Position numbers and translations under genes: made by a program. The notes under the pieces were generated by a model. That model was given only the letters and a program-made list of their open reading frames with translations. It made no database searches and had not been told where the DNA came from. From assembly GCA_019915015.1 (NCBI GenBank), contig JAHBBC010000020.1, positions 248,001-312,000 of the forward strand: DNA of 64,000 bases, written 5' to 3'. Shown here piece by piece: positions 34,971 to 47,062 of this stretch (position 1 is its first letter; every line of letters begins with the position of its first letter). Source of the DNA: Auriscalpium vulgare (lineage: Eukaryota > Basidiomycota > Agaricomycetes > Russulales > Auriscalpiaceae).

Positions 34971-37012
34971 TTAATTGCACCACCCGACAGGCTGCGGGCC
35001 CGCCAACCTAACCTTCTCATCTACATCACGCACGTACAGCGCAAACGCATTCTGGAACATGCCCGCGAGCTTGCGCACCTCGCGCTGGAACGCGCCCTTG
35101 TCCGGCCACGCGAGGCTCGGGTTGAGCAGCTCGCGCGGCACGCCCTCGAGCGCGGTGGGGATTTGCAGCCCGAACGTGTCGAACGTCTCGTACTCGGCGG
35201 CCGCGAGCGCGCCCGAGTGCACCGCGTCGACGATCGTGCGCGTGTACTTGAGCGGGCAGCGCTTGCCCTGCCCGTACTTGCCGCCCGTCCAGCCCGTGTT
35301 GATGAGCCAGCAGTCCACGTTGTGCCGCGCCATGCGCTCCGCGAGCATCTCTGCGTAGCGCCCGGGCGGCAGCACGATGAACGGCGCGCTGTAGCATGTC
35401 GAGAACGTCGGGATCGGCTCGAGCACGCCGTCTTCCGTGCCGGGCGTTTTCCTGCGACAGCGCGTGAGATGAGCGGTGGTCACGAACGGCCGTGGAAGGC
35501 ACTTACGAGGTGTAGCCCGCGAGGAAGTGGTAGCTCGCCTGCTCGGGCGTGAGCTTGCTGACGGGCGGCAGCACGCCGAACGCGTCGCACGTGAGCATGA
35601 TGATGTTGCTCGGCTGGCGGTCGACCGAGCACGGGATCTGAGCGTTCGGGATGAACTCGATCGGGTACGCGCAGCGCGTGTTCTCCGTGATGCCGACGTC
35701 GTCGTAGTCGGGCACGCGGGACACGGGGTTGTACACGACGTTCTCGAGGATGCTCCCGAAGCGGATCGCGTTGAAGATCTCGGGCTCCTTCTCCGCGGAC
35801 AGGTTGATCGTCTTGGCGTAGCACCCGCCCTCGATGTTGAACACGCCCGTGTCGGACCAGACGTGCTCGTCGTCGCCGATGAGCAGCCGCCGCGGGTCGG
35901 CGGACAGCGTCGTCTTGCCCGTGCCCGACAGCCCGAAGAAGAGCGTTACGTCGCCGTTCTCGATGCCGACGTTTGATGAGGAGTGCAGAGAGAGCTGTCC
36001 GAACTTGACGGGTTGCAGGTAGTGCTGTTGCGATGACGTCAGAGCTCGTCCGGCGTGCGCGCACAAAACCGCTCACCATGACCGAAAACACGCCTTTCTT
36101 CATCTCGCCGGCGTACTCTGTCCCGAGAATGACCATCTCCATGCGCTTGAAGTTGATCTCAACGGAGGTCGTTGAGCTCATGCCCTTCGTGAAGCGGTTC
36201 GCCGGGAACTGCCCTGCGTTGTAGATGATGAAATCCGGCTCGCCGAAATTTGTGAGCTCCTCTTCTGTGGGCCGGATAAGCATGTTGTTCTGCACACAAA
36301 GGAATGAGTTTCCAGATTAGGGTGCTAAAGTGGTCACGAGTGGAAACGCACCATGAAGAGGGCATGGTAAGCCCGCGCACAGATGACCCGGACCTTGATG
36401 CGGTACTTGGGATCCCACTGGACACAAGGCGGGTGTGAGATGAAGCGCGGGACGAAATAGCGGGGCACGCACCCCTGCGTAGCCGTCAAAGACGTAAACA
36501 TTGTCGCGCGTGTTCAAGAAATCAATCGCGCGTTCGCGATTGATCTCAAACGTGTCTGCGGCGGGCCGTGAGCGGGGCGGGCACGCATCGCGAGATCGAT
36601 GAGTGACTCACGCTCGTCCATCTTGATGTTCACGCTGCCCCACCAGATGTTGTCCTTGCTCGTCTCCTCGTACACGATCCGCTTGTCTTTCGGGGATCGG
36701 CCGGTCTTCTTGCCCGAGAAGTTGATGAGCGCGCCGGAAGAGGAGATGATGGCACCCTCGTTGCGGATCGCATCTTCGTAGAGTGAGGCGACGGGGGCGT
36801 TGCGCTTGAGCGTGATCTTGTCCATGTCGAAGCCGGCCTGCGAGAAGTACTCGAGGTCGCGGCCGATCACTGTAGCAAACACATCGGCAACGGGGCGAGA
36901 TAACAGGGGGTGCGGGCTCACGGTTGGAAAGGCTCTCATTGTCGAACGCCTGCGCGTAGTTCTTGTGGAGGATGTGCGGGGTCACGTAGGGGGTCATCGA
37001 TGTGTAAACCAT
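34971..37012 (-). CDS. PCK1: phosphoenolpyruvate carboxykinase (ATP)
   Basis: Seven exons (36922-37012, 36612-36869, 36473-36555, 36352-36417, 36077-36289, 35507-36024, 34971-35451) total exactly 570 codons, so 569 residues, close to fungal enzymes. It converts oxaloacetate and ATP to phosphoenolpyruvate and CO2, the first committed step of gluconeogenesis, in the cytosol. Visible motifs: P-loop [11 protein letters not shown] (residues about 268-278), kinase-2 [13 protein letters not shown] (about 285), [21 protein letters not shown] and the adenine-side [17 protein letters not shown]. The N-terminal [33 protein letters not shown] block is also present across three exons. No lesion is seen. 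It sits 2.65 kb wide between two inverted Tc1/mariner copies, with 135 bases on its 3' side and 473 on its 5' side. Confidence 0.95.
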
Positions 37013-37485
37013 GGTGTCTGCGTGCGGGGGTGGTGTAGGAGGGTCGGGGATGGGCTGGGCGGGAGATGAGCAGGTGTCAAAGGAAACGGAAAAGCGGGGT
37101 AAAGGAGGTGGAGTTTATATAGAAACATGTGCGGGGTAAGATCCGCACCGATTTGGCAAGGACACGGGATATGTTGCTCACCTTTTGGTGGACAAGACAG
37201 CTCGAGATTGCTGTGCGTGTGTGTATGGCACGATGGGCGGGCAGTATGTTGAAACGCAGGTGGAGGAATGGGTTTAAATGGCGGCGCCACGACATGCGAC
37301 GGCCCAATTCGGCATTCGAGGCCTTGAGGTATCACGAGCCGTCCCGGCGAACTGCCCCGTGCGGGACCTACGGGACACCGGGCGGAACGAGGTAGTGCGC
37401 AAGGGGAGGCGGTGGTGGCGACGGCGAGGCGTGTCCCTCGACGCCGTGGGCTGTTGGCTGCTTCATTCCGCCCCCGTCGCCTTTA
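37013..37485 (-). promoter_or_regulatory. PCK1 promoter region
   Basis: On the PCK1 strand a TATATAAA box lies at 37114-37121, 102 bases before the ATG. Three GCGGGG hexamers (37024-37029, 37094-37099, 37131-37136, plus strand) fit the SYGGRG consensus of the carbon repressor Mig1/CreA, which would suit a glucose-repressed gene; this is inference from a short consensus in GC-rich DNA. The right Tc1/mariner copy caps the promoter at 37486, so any element further upstream has been displaced or was carried in with it. Confidence 0.5.
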
Positions 37486-37598
37486 CAGTGCTTTGCATAT
37501 GAGTTTACAGTCGCGCGCGCGCGAATTTGTGTACCTGTCACAAATCAGTCACACTGTGGTCGGGCCATGTATCGTGCCTGACTCCGCCAACTCTACCC

Positions 37599-38690
37599 AT
37601 GCCGCCTCGTATCTCCCCCGAAGTCAGAGAACTCATCGTCTCTTGGTCTATTGAGCACAGAAAGAAGGCCCCGGAGATTGCGCAACTTGCCAACTGCTCC
37701 GAGAGCACCGTATACAATATCCTCCGTCTGTACCGCAACCACAACACCGTCGAAAACCCATTTGCAGCTCCTCGGGGGCGGCCGCGCCTCCTCGATGGCG
37801 GCGATCTCGACTACATCTCATCCCTTCTCTCTGCGAACCCCACGCTCTACCTGGATGAACTTCAGACCCAGCTGATCGAGAATCGCAACGTTGATGTCTC
37901 CATCGCCACGATTTCGCGAGCAATACACAACATGGCAATCAGCCGCAAACATGTCTCGAAGGCTGCAGCCGAACGCAATGAGCTCCTCCGTGCAACGTGG
38001 ATTGCCGAATACGGGGACATACCTGCTCAGTACATGGTCTGGCTTGATGAGTCCAGTGTTGACGACATGACCAACCAACGCACGGAGGGATGGGCTGCGG
38101 TGGGGCAGGCATGTGTCCGGCGCGCGACATTCATCCGCGGTCAGCGCTACTCCGTCCTTCCGGCACTTTCGACAGATGGGATCATTGCTCTCGACATCTT
38201 CGAGGGATCGGTGAACAAAGAGAAGTTCATCCGCTTTCTTGACGAAGACCTGGTAAATATTTTCTCGCAACATCCTCGAGCTCTCGTGCACTGATACTGT
38301 GACCTCTGCAGGCCCCTCTTCTGAACCCATACCCAGGACCGCGCAGTGTCGTCATCATGGACAATTGCACCATTCACCATGATGCGGAAGTGCGGCGTAT
38401 CGTCGAGAATGAATGCGGTAGCGTCTGATTTTCTGAAGAATGCTCGACGTCACAGCTGACCTTGCCTGCTTCCTAGGTGCACGACTTATATATCTACCCC
38501 GTATTCACCGGACATGAATCCCATTGAGCAGGCTTTCCACTCAATCAAGGCATGGCTTCGTCGCCATGAGGAGGAGGCTGTGCGGCGCGAGGACAGACCA
38601 TGGTTGATAGAGCAAGCTGTCGAGTCAATTTCACACGAAAGTGCAGAGGGCTGGATCATGAACTGTGGTTATTCCTTCGAGCACCAGTAG
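37599..38690 (+). pseudogene. Tc1/mariner transposase, frameshifted right copy
   Basis: Identical to the left-copy transposase through the first two catalytic aspartates. Near 38497-38500 a run of five C (left copy) is four C here, inside LPPYSPD. The frame then reads to a TGA within a few codons, before the catalytic glutamate of NPIEQAF. The protein must lack the third catalytic residue and be inactive as a nuclease. Confidence 0.85.
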
Positions 38691-38767
38691 TAGTAATGTA
38701 GAGAAGACAATAGAAGATCAAAATTAGTGCTCCTGCCGGATGGCGAGCTTCTGCAACAAGTGTGAAA

Positions 38768-40727
38768 CTAGGAAAGATTAGGGACAGTAGAACGGCGCCG
38801 GTCCTCAAGCTGCGAGGACCACGTCCTGCAGAACCTCTGCAGCTTCATCATGCACCCCTCAGCAGCTCCGGTGACTTCGCAAAGGCGGGTGCAAGGGACG
38901 TCGGAGATGATGTCGGGCGTGAAGTCGAGGATGAACAAGGCCTCCTCGCAATGTGTCAGATCAATACCGTATGAGTTCTTGAAATCCCTGAGACATGCAC
39001 GCAGTTCCCCACCGGGGATCGGAAGCGGCGAAAGGGGATACGACATGATGCGAGGCCGAGTCGGCGTGCGTGGGAGGGTGCGGGCTGGTGGAGATGCTGA
39101 GCGCTGCCGTTTCCCGGTGAGGGTGCTGAGGATCGCCGTCATGACCAGCGTGTTCAAGTCGGGAGTAGTGGAGCTGCTGCTGGGTGTCGGCGACATCGGG
39201 GAATAGGGTCCTGAGCGGCCCCGCGCACGCACGGCCTGATGCTGACCATCACGTGACCCATCGAACGTGATGGTGTTCGGCGGACGGTCCTTCGAGGCTT
39301 TGTCGCTGGCCTACAAGTTGTCCATCAGATGCATCGAGTTGAGCAAGTGCAGTACAACTCACAATAGCCGCTGCCCACTGCTTGAATTTCCGCATATTGA
39401 GCGGCAGATGCTCACTAGTTGGCGTGATGAAGCAGTGCCCCGTGCCGCCGTTCTCACCGGGGTGTTTGGCACAGCCCCACTTCGCCTTCAGTTCGAGAAT
39501 GATGGCGCCGTGCAGCTGTGTCTGGTCCGGAAATTGATTGACATGTGGAACCTACACAAATTAGACTGTATAGTACAGCCATAAGAGAGGGACTCTACCT
39601 TTGTTCCGTAGACAAGTTCGTCGTCAGCATTACCATTGCTGCGTAGCAATGGAAGTGCCTGTTTGAAGATGAGTCACTGCGCAATATACATGTAAGTCAA
39701 TGGCTACATACAGCTTGCTGTATACGGAACGGCCCCATGGTGTCGCTGTCAAACTCAACCAGGATCTTTGGGTCCTTCTTCGCCCGAATAGCCTCAATGG
39801 CAACCCCGAACTCGTAGTCGGTCACGATAGTCGGAGCACCTGACTTTCCGCCACTGGATCATGATGAACAACCGAACGGATGGCGAGAGATGACGGACGC
39901 ACCTCGATCCAGTCCACGACAGCCGAAAGGCTGGGCCAGAGTGGACTCCCGGACTGATGTGATTGTGAAGCTTGAAAACACGGAGGAATGCCGTGATGAA
40001 GTCTGCCCGCGACATTTTTGTGAGCTTCATGTTGTCCATCTTCGTCTCCTTTGCCTTCTTCACGGATGCCTTGGCCCCGCGCGTCGTAGCTGATGTGTCG
40101 ACGATGGAATGAGAGTGCGTGATGGAGACAAAATATGTGTTGTCGAAGGCTACACCGAGACATTAGAACATGGTTGAGCATGTAAAATATGCAGATAACA
40201 TACCATTGTTAACACACGGAGCGATAGGGACACGTTCAGGAATCTTCGTATGGGATAGGATGATGATGTCATCGTCCTCTAGCGGAGGCGGAGTCGTCCT
40301 GGGAGCTGGAACACGGGCGCCCGCTTCAACAGCTGCCCGATGTGCATTATCGATTGCAGCCGCCGAGTGATAGAACCGGGGTGGATTAACCCCGCCATCT
40401 AATATGAGTTGATAGATCAGTATGTGTCGTGAGTCCAACGATACAGTTGAACGTACCTATCCACGCTGGATTGCGAAGCCATGCCTGAGACGGGACATGC
40501 GCAGGTGGTGCCGGCAGTTCCTCCGGAGCTGGTCTCGGTGTGGGCAGGCGCGGTAGTGGCAGCGGAGTAGTCGGACGATGAATTGCAGGTGAAGGAGGCG
40601 GAGAAGCGTCCGGAGTGAATGGCATGGGTGCAGCGATGGACCCATCGACAGGTGCGCGACGCTGTGAGACGTGGGGAATGCGGATTTTTAGAGGAGAGCC
40701 CTCCATTGGAGGTGCGGAGAATGACAT
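38768..40727 (-). CDS. transposon cargo protein, right copy
   Basis: Mirror of the left-copy cargo gene with all splice sites and an intact 548-codon frame. One noticed change is Leu to Ser in SDKALKDRPP. The outer KDZ element begins at 40739, only 11 bases before this ATG, between the start codon and the TATA box seen in the left copy, so this copy has lost its own promoter. Any expression would have to start in the KDZ end. Confidence 0.7.
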
Positions 40728-40738
40728 ACCGAACTCAA

Positions 40739-41340
40739 CACCTGATGGTACCTCTTACCTAAGATAAGAAGCCCGGGTAGTGTGTGTGTGATGGCCAGGC
40801 TAACTAGCATCATTAGCTCAAAATCATTGACTGCAGCACTTCCCCCAGCGTTCGCACCCCGGCAGATCAAGAGATCTCGAGAGATAAGTGTGATAAGGGG
40901 TGAGCGGGAGATAGTCCCGGATCAGAGCCATCGGGCACGTGCCCGTCCCGTTGCCGACGTTCCCGCGCCTGCCGTCACCGGCGCCAACTGTCCCGACAGC
41001 GCGCTAAGGGTGCTCGTCGTCGTCACCGACGACGAGCTCGACTGTCCCGCCGTCCCCTCCCGTATATAGTAACATGTATATACCATTGGAACCGCATTTT
41101 CAAGGGGAACACGATGGTGTCACTCCCTAAGCGAGCGGGGCACGGGGGAAGGGGCAATATGGGGTATTCCCGCAGCTGGGAAAAGAACCAACATGACGTA
41201 ATCAGAAAATTTGCGGGGCCGGCGGCAGCGCGGGTCCGGGCGCCCCGTCGCCCTTGCCGATTGATGCCGCGGCGCCCCGCCGGCGCCTGTCCCGCTCGCC
41301 GTGCCAAGGCCCGTCGTCGCCGTCGTCGACGATGAGCTCG
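40739..41340 (+). repeat. left terminal inverted repeat, outer KDZ element
   Basis: A 602-base repeat identical by eye with 50587-51188 and inverted at 61886-62487. Starts CACCTGATGGTACC and ends GACGATGAGCTCG. Confidence 0.9.
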
Positions 41341-41654
41341 TCACTTCCTCTCATGCTTAGCAGCTTGTACATCATAGTCATCCATAATGCAGCTATAATA
41401 CAATGGTTGTATACCACGTACGGGTCTCTGATGGCTAAGACTTGAGCAAGGTCAACACGGTCACGTGCCCGAAACTCGTTCTCTGCACAAGTCAATAACA
41501 CCTAGCACCTTGGTGTCAGACGCGTCCCGACCGCTCGATTTGCTTTCAGAACATACTACGTACACTATGACACACACTGAGCACAAGAAAACAATTTATT
41601 TCAGCCTTAAAGGCTACAATATACACGACTGAGGATACGAGGGGGAAGTGGCGC

Positions 41655-43004
41655 CTAGGTCGACGAGGGGCCGGCGACAGCGTTGGACGTAGCCTTCTTG
41701 GACTTGCGGTGGACGTATACCACCTCTCCACGGTCCACGCGCTCTTGGTTGCGCTCAATGCGCGCGGCGACCTCGAGGTCAGTCATCGCCTCCCATCGGC
41801 AGGTCTGGTTCTCCAACGCACGGAGGAGCGTCGTGAGCTCCTGTCTCTTGAGGCCTCCTGGGTTTCGAACAGGGCCGGAGAGCGGCCAGCCCCGGAGCTC
41901 AATCTTGTGCTCCTCGACGACCTTGCCCTCGTAGTTGACATAGTTCATCTTGAGGGAGCCCGGCTTGATACGCTCTTGCTTGAATAGCAGGGCGTCTGTA
42001 CACCGGCCAGTTAGTTCAGGACGCTTGCCATCTGTCGAAGGGTTTGCGCACCGTGCCCATCCTGAATGCACCTCCGTGCAGTGCTCTGGTCTTCCGTCAT
42101 ACTCTTTTTGGCCCTCGAAGTGTGATCTACAGACGGTGAGCGGGTATCCAGTATATGCCGTCAGGGTTTGCTCACCGTTGCCAAGGTCTGCAAGTACGAA
42201 CACCTCTAGCTTGAGTGCGAACTGCTCAGGCGTCATGCCAAAAGCCTTTGCGAGGAACGCCTTCGCCTTCGGGGACACGTAGATTTCAGGGGCACCGTAT
42301 TGCGTGACGTCGCCGCGGACACCGAACATGATGGCCTCGCCCTGTGTCCGCTGAAGGCCACCGTGTACCTACAGTTTGTTGAGCACAATGAAAGGATCCC
42401 AGAAAAAGAGTCAACGCACCTCGTTTGCGATCGCCTTGAAGGTCTCGTGGAAGTCCTTCTGGACCGCCTTCTCGCTCTTGCGCATGGGCAGGACCGCCTT
42501 CTCGGCTCGGCTTTTTTCGCCCTCCTCTTTGAGGGCGTCCTTCTCCGCCTTTGTGAGCTTCTTGTAGGCGTCATGCAGCTCCTGCCCATCCTCTTCGAGG
42601 TACTGGCTGATGGATAGCTTCTCGCCCTTCGATTTTCCTGTGGACGCGTCGAAGGTGAGCGGACGCATTGGTGGCTCGAGGACACCCTTACCCTGGTTCA
42701 GCTTTTTGATTTGGCGGCTGAGGAACGTGGTCCAGGGGCTAACCGAACGCTTCTTCGTGAGGCGCCTCCCGCCGAGGTGCAACTGCCCCACCACCCACTC
42801 TAGGGACCTAAAGGGCGGTCAGCATGGCGTGTCATCTCTACATAACGATACTCACCGCCCGTGGGTCACCGCAATCTCTCCGGCTTTGAGGTAGTACTCC
42901 CTTTGCGCCTCGAGAATCGCCTTCGTCATCCGGACTTGCTTGGCTTTACGACGCTCCTTTGCCTCGTTGGTCATCTTCGCGGAGCCGCCACGAGTTCGAG
43001 CCAT
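41655..43004 (-). CDS. divergent HMG-box protein, outer KDZ copy
   Basis: Mirror of the gene at 60222-61571 with all exons intact, 381 residues. One substitution was noticed, Val in KLEVFVLADLG where the inner copy has Ala. See the inner copy for domains. Confidence 0.8.
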
Positions 43005-43274
43005 GTCGTTTGAAGGCGGGACGGCAAAAAGGTGCGGGCAAGGGAAGGGGAGGGGACGAGACTCTTGGATTCGCGCCGAGGTTCAAGACTGGTTCAAGGC
43101 GGTCGGGGTCTGAAAGCGCGTCTTGTTGATCGCACCGAGACCGGTCTCGTAGACTTACTTATTGGAGCTCCGCCGGGTCATTCCGTTGTGGGTTCAAGGC
43201 AAAGGATGCCCTAGAATGAAAATTACAGTATATAGACGAAGCTGGAATGAATATTACAGGGCGTACGTTTGAGC

Positions 43275-45303
43275 CTAATTCTTACCACCCCAGAGCTCCC
43301 TTTCCCGACGAAGAAGCCACTCCCGGTCCTCCTGGAGCTTGCCATACTTAGAAAGCCTCGCCAGTTGCCTCTCCCAACCCTCACCGTCGGCGCCGTCCAA
43401 AGAATCACACTCCTCCGTCGACAAGTCGCCTGCGGGTCGCATGCCGTGTCTCACCCAACGAAGCAAGCCGCCGGGACAGTATTGCGTGAACGAATACCTC
43501 TTCTCGCCCGGTTGAATTGGTAGGTTGCCGTGTCGAAGGCCTGCGGAGGAGAGGAGAATGGTAGAGCCTGCAGGGAAGCGGACCCGCAGGCCCATGTCCC
43601 AGAAGTATAACTGCCCTCCCTTGTCCGCGTCGAAGTTGCCGAAGGCCGTGATGGCGCAGGCAAGGCTTGGGAAGTTTGTACAGTCGTTGTGGTCGAGGGT
43701 CGTCGTGTCGGGGCCCAGGTTTGCAGTCGCCGTGGGGTACGCGCTGGTCTGGAAGGGAAGTTCTAGGTTCGGGTACTCCTCGCAGAGGTCGTACAGGCCT
43801 TCTCGCATGTGCTGGTAGGGCTGTGGAAAAAACGCGGAGAGACCGCCTACCTCGCAGTTAGCTAAGGCCACGGCAATGGAGCATGCGGACGTACGGCTAG
43901 CATGGCCGGCGTATCGCCCGAGGTCCTTCGATTTTCGCAGTCGCTCCACCACCGCCTGGCGGCCCTTCGTATGGCGAAGCGTTCCAGGCACCTAGCTCAC
44001 GATGAGCCAGCCTCCCTTCTGGAGAGACGATACGCTCACCGTTTGACCTCCGCCGTACGACAGGCCGAAGGAGAGGGCAGTAAAGTTGCCCCGACGGTGG
44101 CGGACCAGCTTCTCAGGGAAGGCGCGGTGCTTCTCGCCAAACTTGCGCGAGGTCTCGAAGAGGGTTGCTACGCGCCCGGCGGTGGCCCTCCATGAGTCGT
44201 TGAGGGGCCGATCCTCGTCGTCCTCGGGGGTTCCCAAGAGGACGGCAATGATCCGCTCCTCAACGTCGAGGATGGCATAGGTGTCGCTGAACTTCGCTAT
44301 GAGCTGCGCATCTCTAAATGAAAAAAGCCGTCACGCACCGTCCATTCCATGCAAACTCTGCGAACCCCATCTCATCCAGTTCCGCCCCCGTCCACGGCTC
44401 GTCCTGAAAGCTTCCGAGGCGTCGAACCGTGTACGCGCCCTTTGTGATTGCATATTCATAGGCGTCGGCCTCAACGTCGTAGACTTTCGGTGCAGCGTGT
44501 CGCCATGCAAACGACGGGTCATGGATCTCTGTTAGGGGGTTCTTGCGCGCAGCGGCCTCATGGCGATCCCTCTGCCGGCGTTTCCTCTTGGCGAGTTTCG
44601 AGGACGCCTTCGTCTTGCCACCGCCCGAGGCAAACCCCGGGCCCTCTGCGCGTTGCAGAGTATTGCTTTTGGTGGGATCCTCTGTAGAGGGGCGATGGTC
44701 TGAGTCTCAGATGGGTAGGAACTGCGCGACACGCCCGCACCTGCTGCCTCTGCCCCACCGCCGTTCAGAGCTACCTTACGCCGCTTGTCCACCTCGACCG
44801 CGCCGGACATCGAACTGCCTTGGAGCCTAGCCTTTTTTGCAGCCGCTTGTCGACGCCGCCTCTTCTGCGATTGGGAGAGTTCGGGAGTTGGACCACCCAG
44901 CTCGTCGCGACGTGCCGCTGGCGTACCGCCCATGGAAGGCCGCGCGCCGTCGGCGCATGGGCTTGTAGGGCGGGTGGAAGGGGTGGAAGGGGCAGGGGAA
45001 AGGGCTGTGGGTGAGTAAAAAGCGTCCATGTCCAGAGGGTCGGCGTCGGGGGCGTCCTCGTCCAGCCAACCAAGATGCAACTCCGCGAGCACGCGGTGGA
45101 GGTCCGTTGCTGCCGCTATCTGGTCGTCGCGCTCCACGGCCTTCTCCAGGAGACGTCCATAGTTTAGATTGGTTTGAAGGGGCTGGGTCGACGGGATGGC
45201 GGCGTAGACGCGTCCAGTACGGGTAATTCGCAGCTACCAGACGGCATGTCAGTAGAATAGAGCGGAAATAACGATATTGCACTACGTTTGGGCGGCAAAT
45301 CAT
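43275..45303 (-). CDS. TET/JBP-family dioxygenase, outer KDZ copy
   Basis: Mirror of 57923-59951 with the same exon plan and all catalytic residues. The one difference noticed is synonymous (CCT/CCC in LSPAPSTP). Since the transposase of this copy is broken, this enzyme would act only on behalf of other copies. Confidence 0.85.
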
Positions 45304-47062
45304 ATTGGTCAACCTGCGTTGGACGTTTGTCAGATCTGTGTGAGGCGGGGCGGAAATGTAAAAAGCAAAAGCGAACAGACGCGCTCTACCATCACGACGC
45401 GTCTGGGCCCTGGAGGGACCCTTCCGCATCGAGGAGCAGGAGGCGACAAACCCGGTGAAGAAAGAACGTGGGCGTGCGCGACGCGTCCGGGGCACCGCGA
45501 CGCGTCTGGGCCCTGGAGGGACCCTTCTGCATCGCGGAGATTTGGACGGCGCAGAACGGATTGGAAAAGGATCTGTCGGTAGAGGGACTCACTTTGATGA
45601 TCGTTGAATAGGGAGGACCCTTGGGCGCGCGTCTTATACGTGCTCAGCGTTGTGGCCGTTGCTTGGCCGTCGGCGGCGGCGTCCAAGCGACCGTTTGTCA
45701 ACCAACCGGACGATGCCGTGACGCCGAGACAATGGCGCTCCTGGACGCGCGACTTTGCGTGGCCGGCTGCCGTTCGCTACCAACGCCCCCATATCATCCA
45801 CATGAGAACCCTCAACCGTTTCACATCAACACGTAGTATATATTTCGCATATGACACTCTTACTGTAGACTAAATACGAGGTCGAGGTGCTGCTGGGATG
45901 GTCGTCGCCTTGTGCACGTCGTCCGGTTGCGCCCCGGAATCTGCGGGAATCCTGATGCGAAGCAGTGACATAGTCTATTAAAACCAATATTGAATCCACC
46001 CAATCCACCGCTGACGTCGAACAATGCCCCTTGCGACCGCATTGCCCCAGTATGGCCGAGAGCCGTCTGCTTTGTAGTGAATGGCGGGTAGGTCGGTTAC
46101 ACGTCGAAAAGGCCTGCCTCAGCGCCGAAATAAACAATAGAAGCATCACTACTTACCTCGGTATACCAGCTGGGGTTGTCAAAAGCGCCGCGTAAGGGTC
46201 CCCTAGTCCAGTTAACCACCCGTCTTGCGTGGATCACCGACGCAAGCAGGAGACGGCTCTGTGGCGACCAACAACAATTTGAACGTCGTAACATGCCCCG
46301 ATTTATGAACACGTACCTTTGGGTTTCCAAATTGACCTCAATAACGTTGCAAGCAAGTCGCAAAAGCACTGAGCCGTCCGTCAGTCACTTGACTCTGCGC
46401 CGTTGTTGACCGCAGCAAAGCTGGAAAAAAATGAGCGGGATTTGGTCAAAGGGTATCCATGATTGAATATGAGGACCCGGTTAGCGTTGGATGGGCCGGA
46501 CCAAGGACAGGAGCTGGTTTTCGTGATAAGCGGCTGCACCATTGTCGCGTTGTTCCGTTGTTGCTCAGTAGGCGAATTTTGAATCGAGGCAGTCAGAAAC
46601 CATAGGAAGAAGGAAGAACGTCCGTAACATAGACCGTTTTCAATGCGCGCCTTGTGCCTGGACCGATGCACCGTGAGTGCGGTCTGACGAAGAGTGATAG
46701 AGTCGATGAAGGACGAGCGCACGACGCGGCGCGTTGTGAGTATAGGGCTTGGAGCTCAGTCCTAGTGCTTTACAGTGCCTTCACTGCGACACCCACACAC
46801 TGCCCCCGGAACTGAATCATCTGGTACATATGTACATATATTGCTGCAATCCAGCTTCCTGTGGCTTTACGGTGCTTGTTCTCTCAAAGCCGAGGGCTAC
46901 CGAATCACTGTCGGGGATCTCGGGCATCTCTCTAGCAGCAGCCCATCCCTCACAACTTAGCTGTACCAGCCGAGGGCTTTTCATTCACAATTCGATGTCA
47001 AGAAGTCATGTTTCACAGCAGCTATATACGTTTTACAAAAAGCGGATGACGCCCAGGCCCTC
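45304..47062. other. non-coding stretch of outer KDZ element
   Basis: Mirror of 56164-57922. No gene recognised; one substitution noticed (GCATAT here, GGGAAA context in the inner copy, near 45848). Confidence 0.5.

Larger units (their letters stand above)
37486..40738. mobile_element. Tc1/mariner element, inverted right copy, truncated in the window by a KDZ insertion
   Basis: It starts with the same CAGTGCTTTG terminal repeat after TA (37484-37485) and mirrors the left copy from 34836 back to 31584. One base is missing near 38497 and at least one substitution is present (cargo Leu to Ser at the TTG/TCG codon). At 40738 the match stops within GAACTCAA and the outer KDZ element begins. The remaining 450 bases or so should lie beyond the right edge of the window. 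Confidence 0.9.

Noticed and set aside
34929..35976. Several long plus-strand frames across the PCK1 gene
   Set aside because: High-GC codon bias of PCK1 leaves the opposite strand open; the minus-strand protein is unmistakable.
40739..41340. The 602-base repeat as a solo LTR of a retrotransposon
   Set aside because: It occurs in inverted, not direct, orientation at both ends of the inner element, lacks TG..CA ends and has an 8-bp duplication. It is a terminal inverted repeat.
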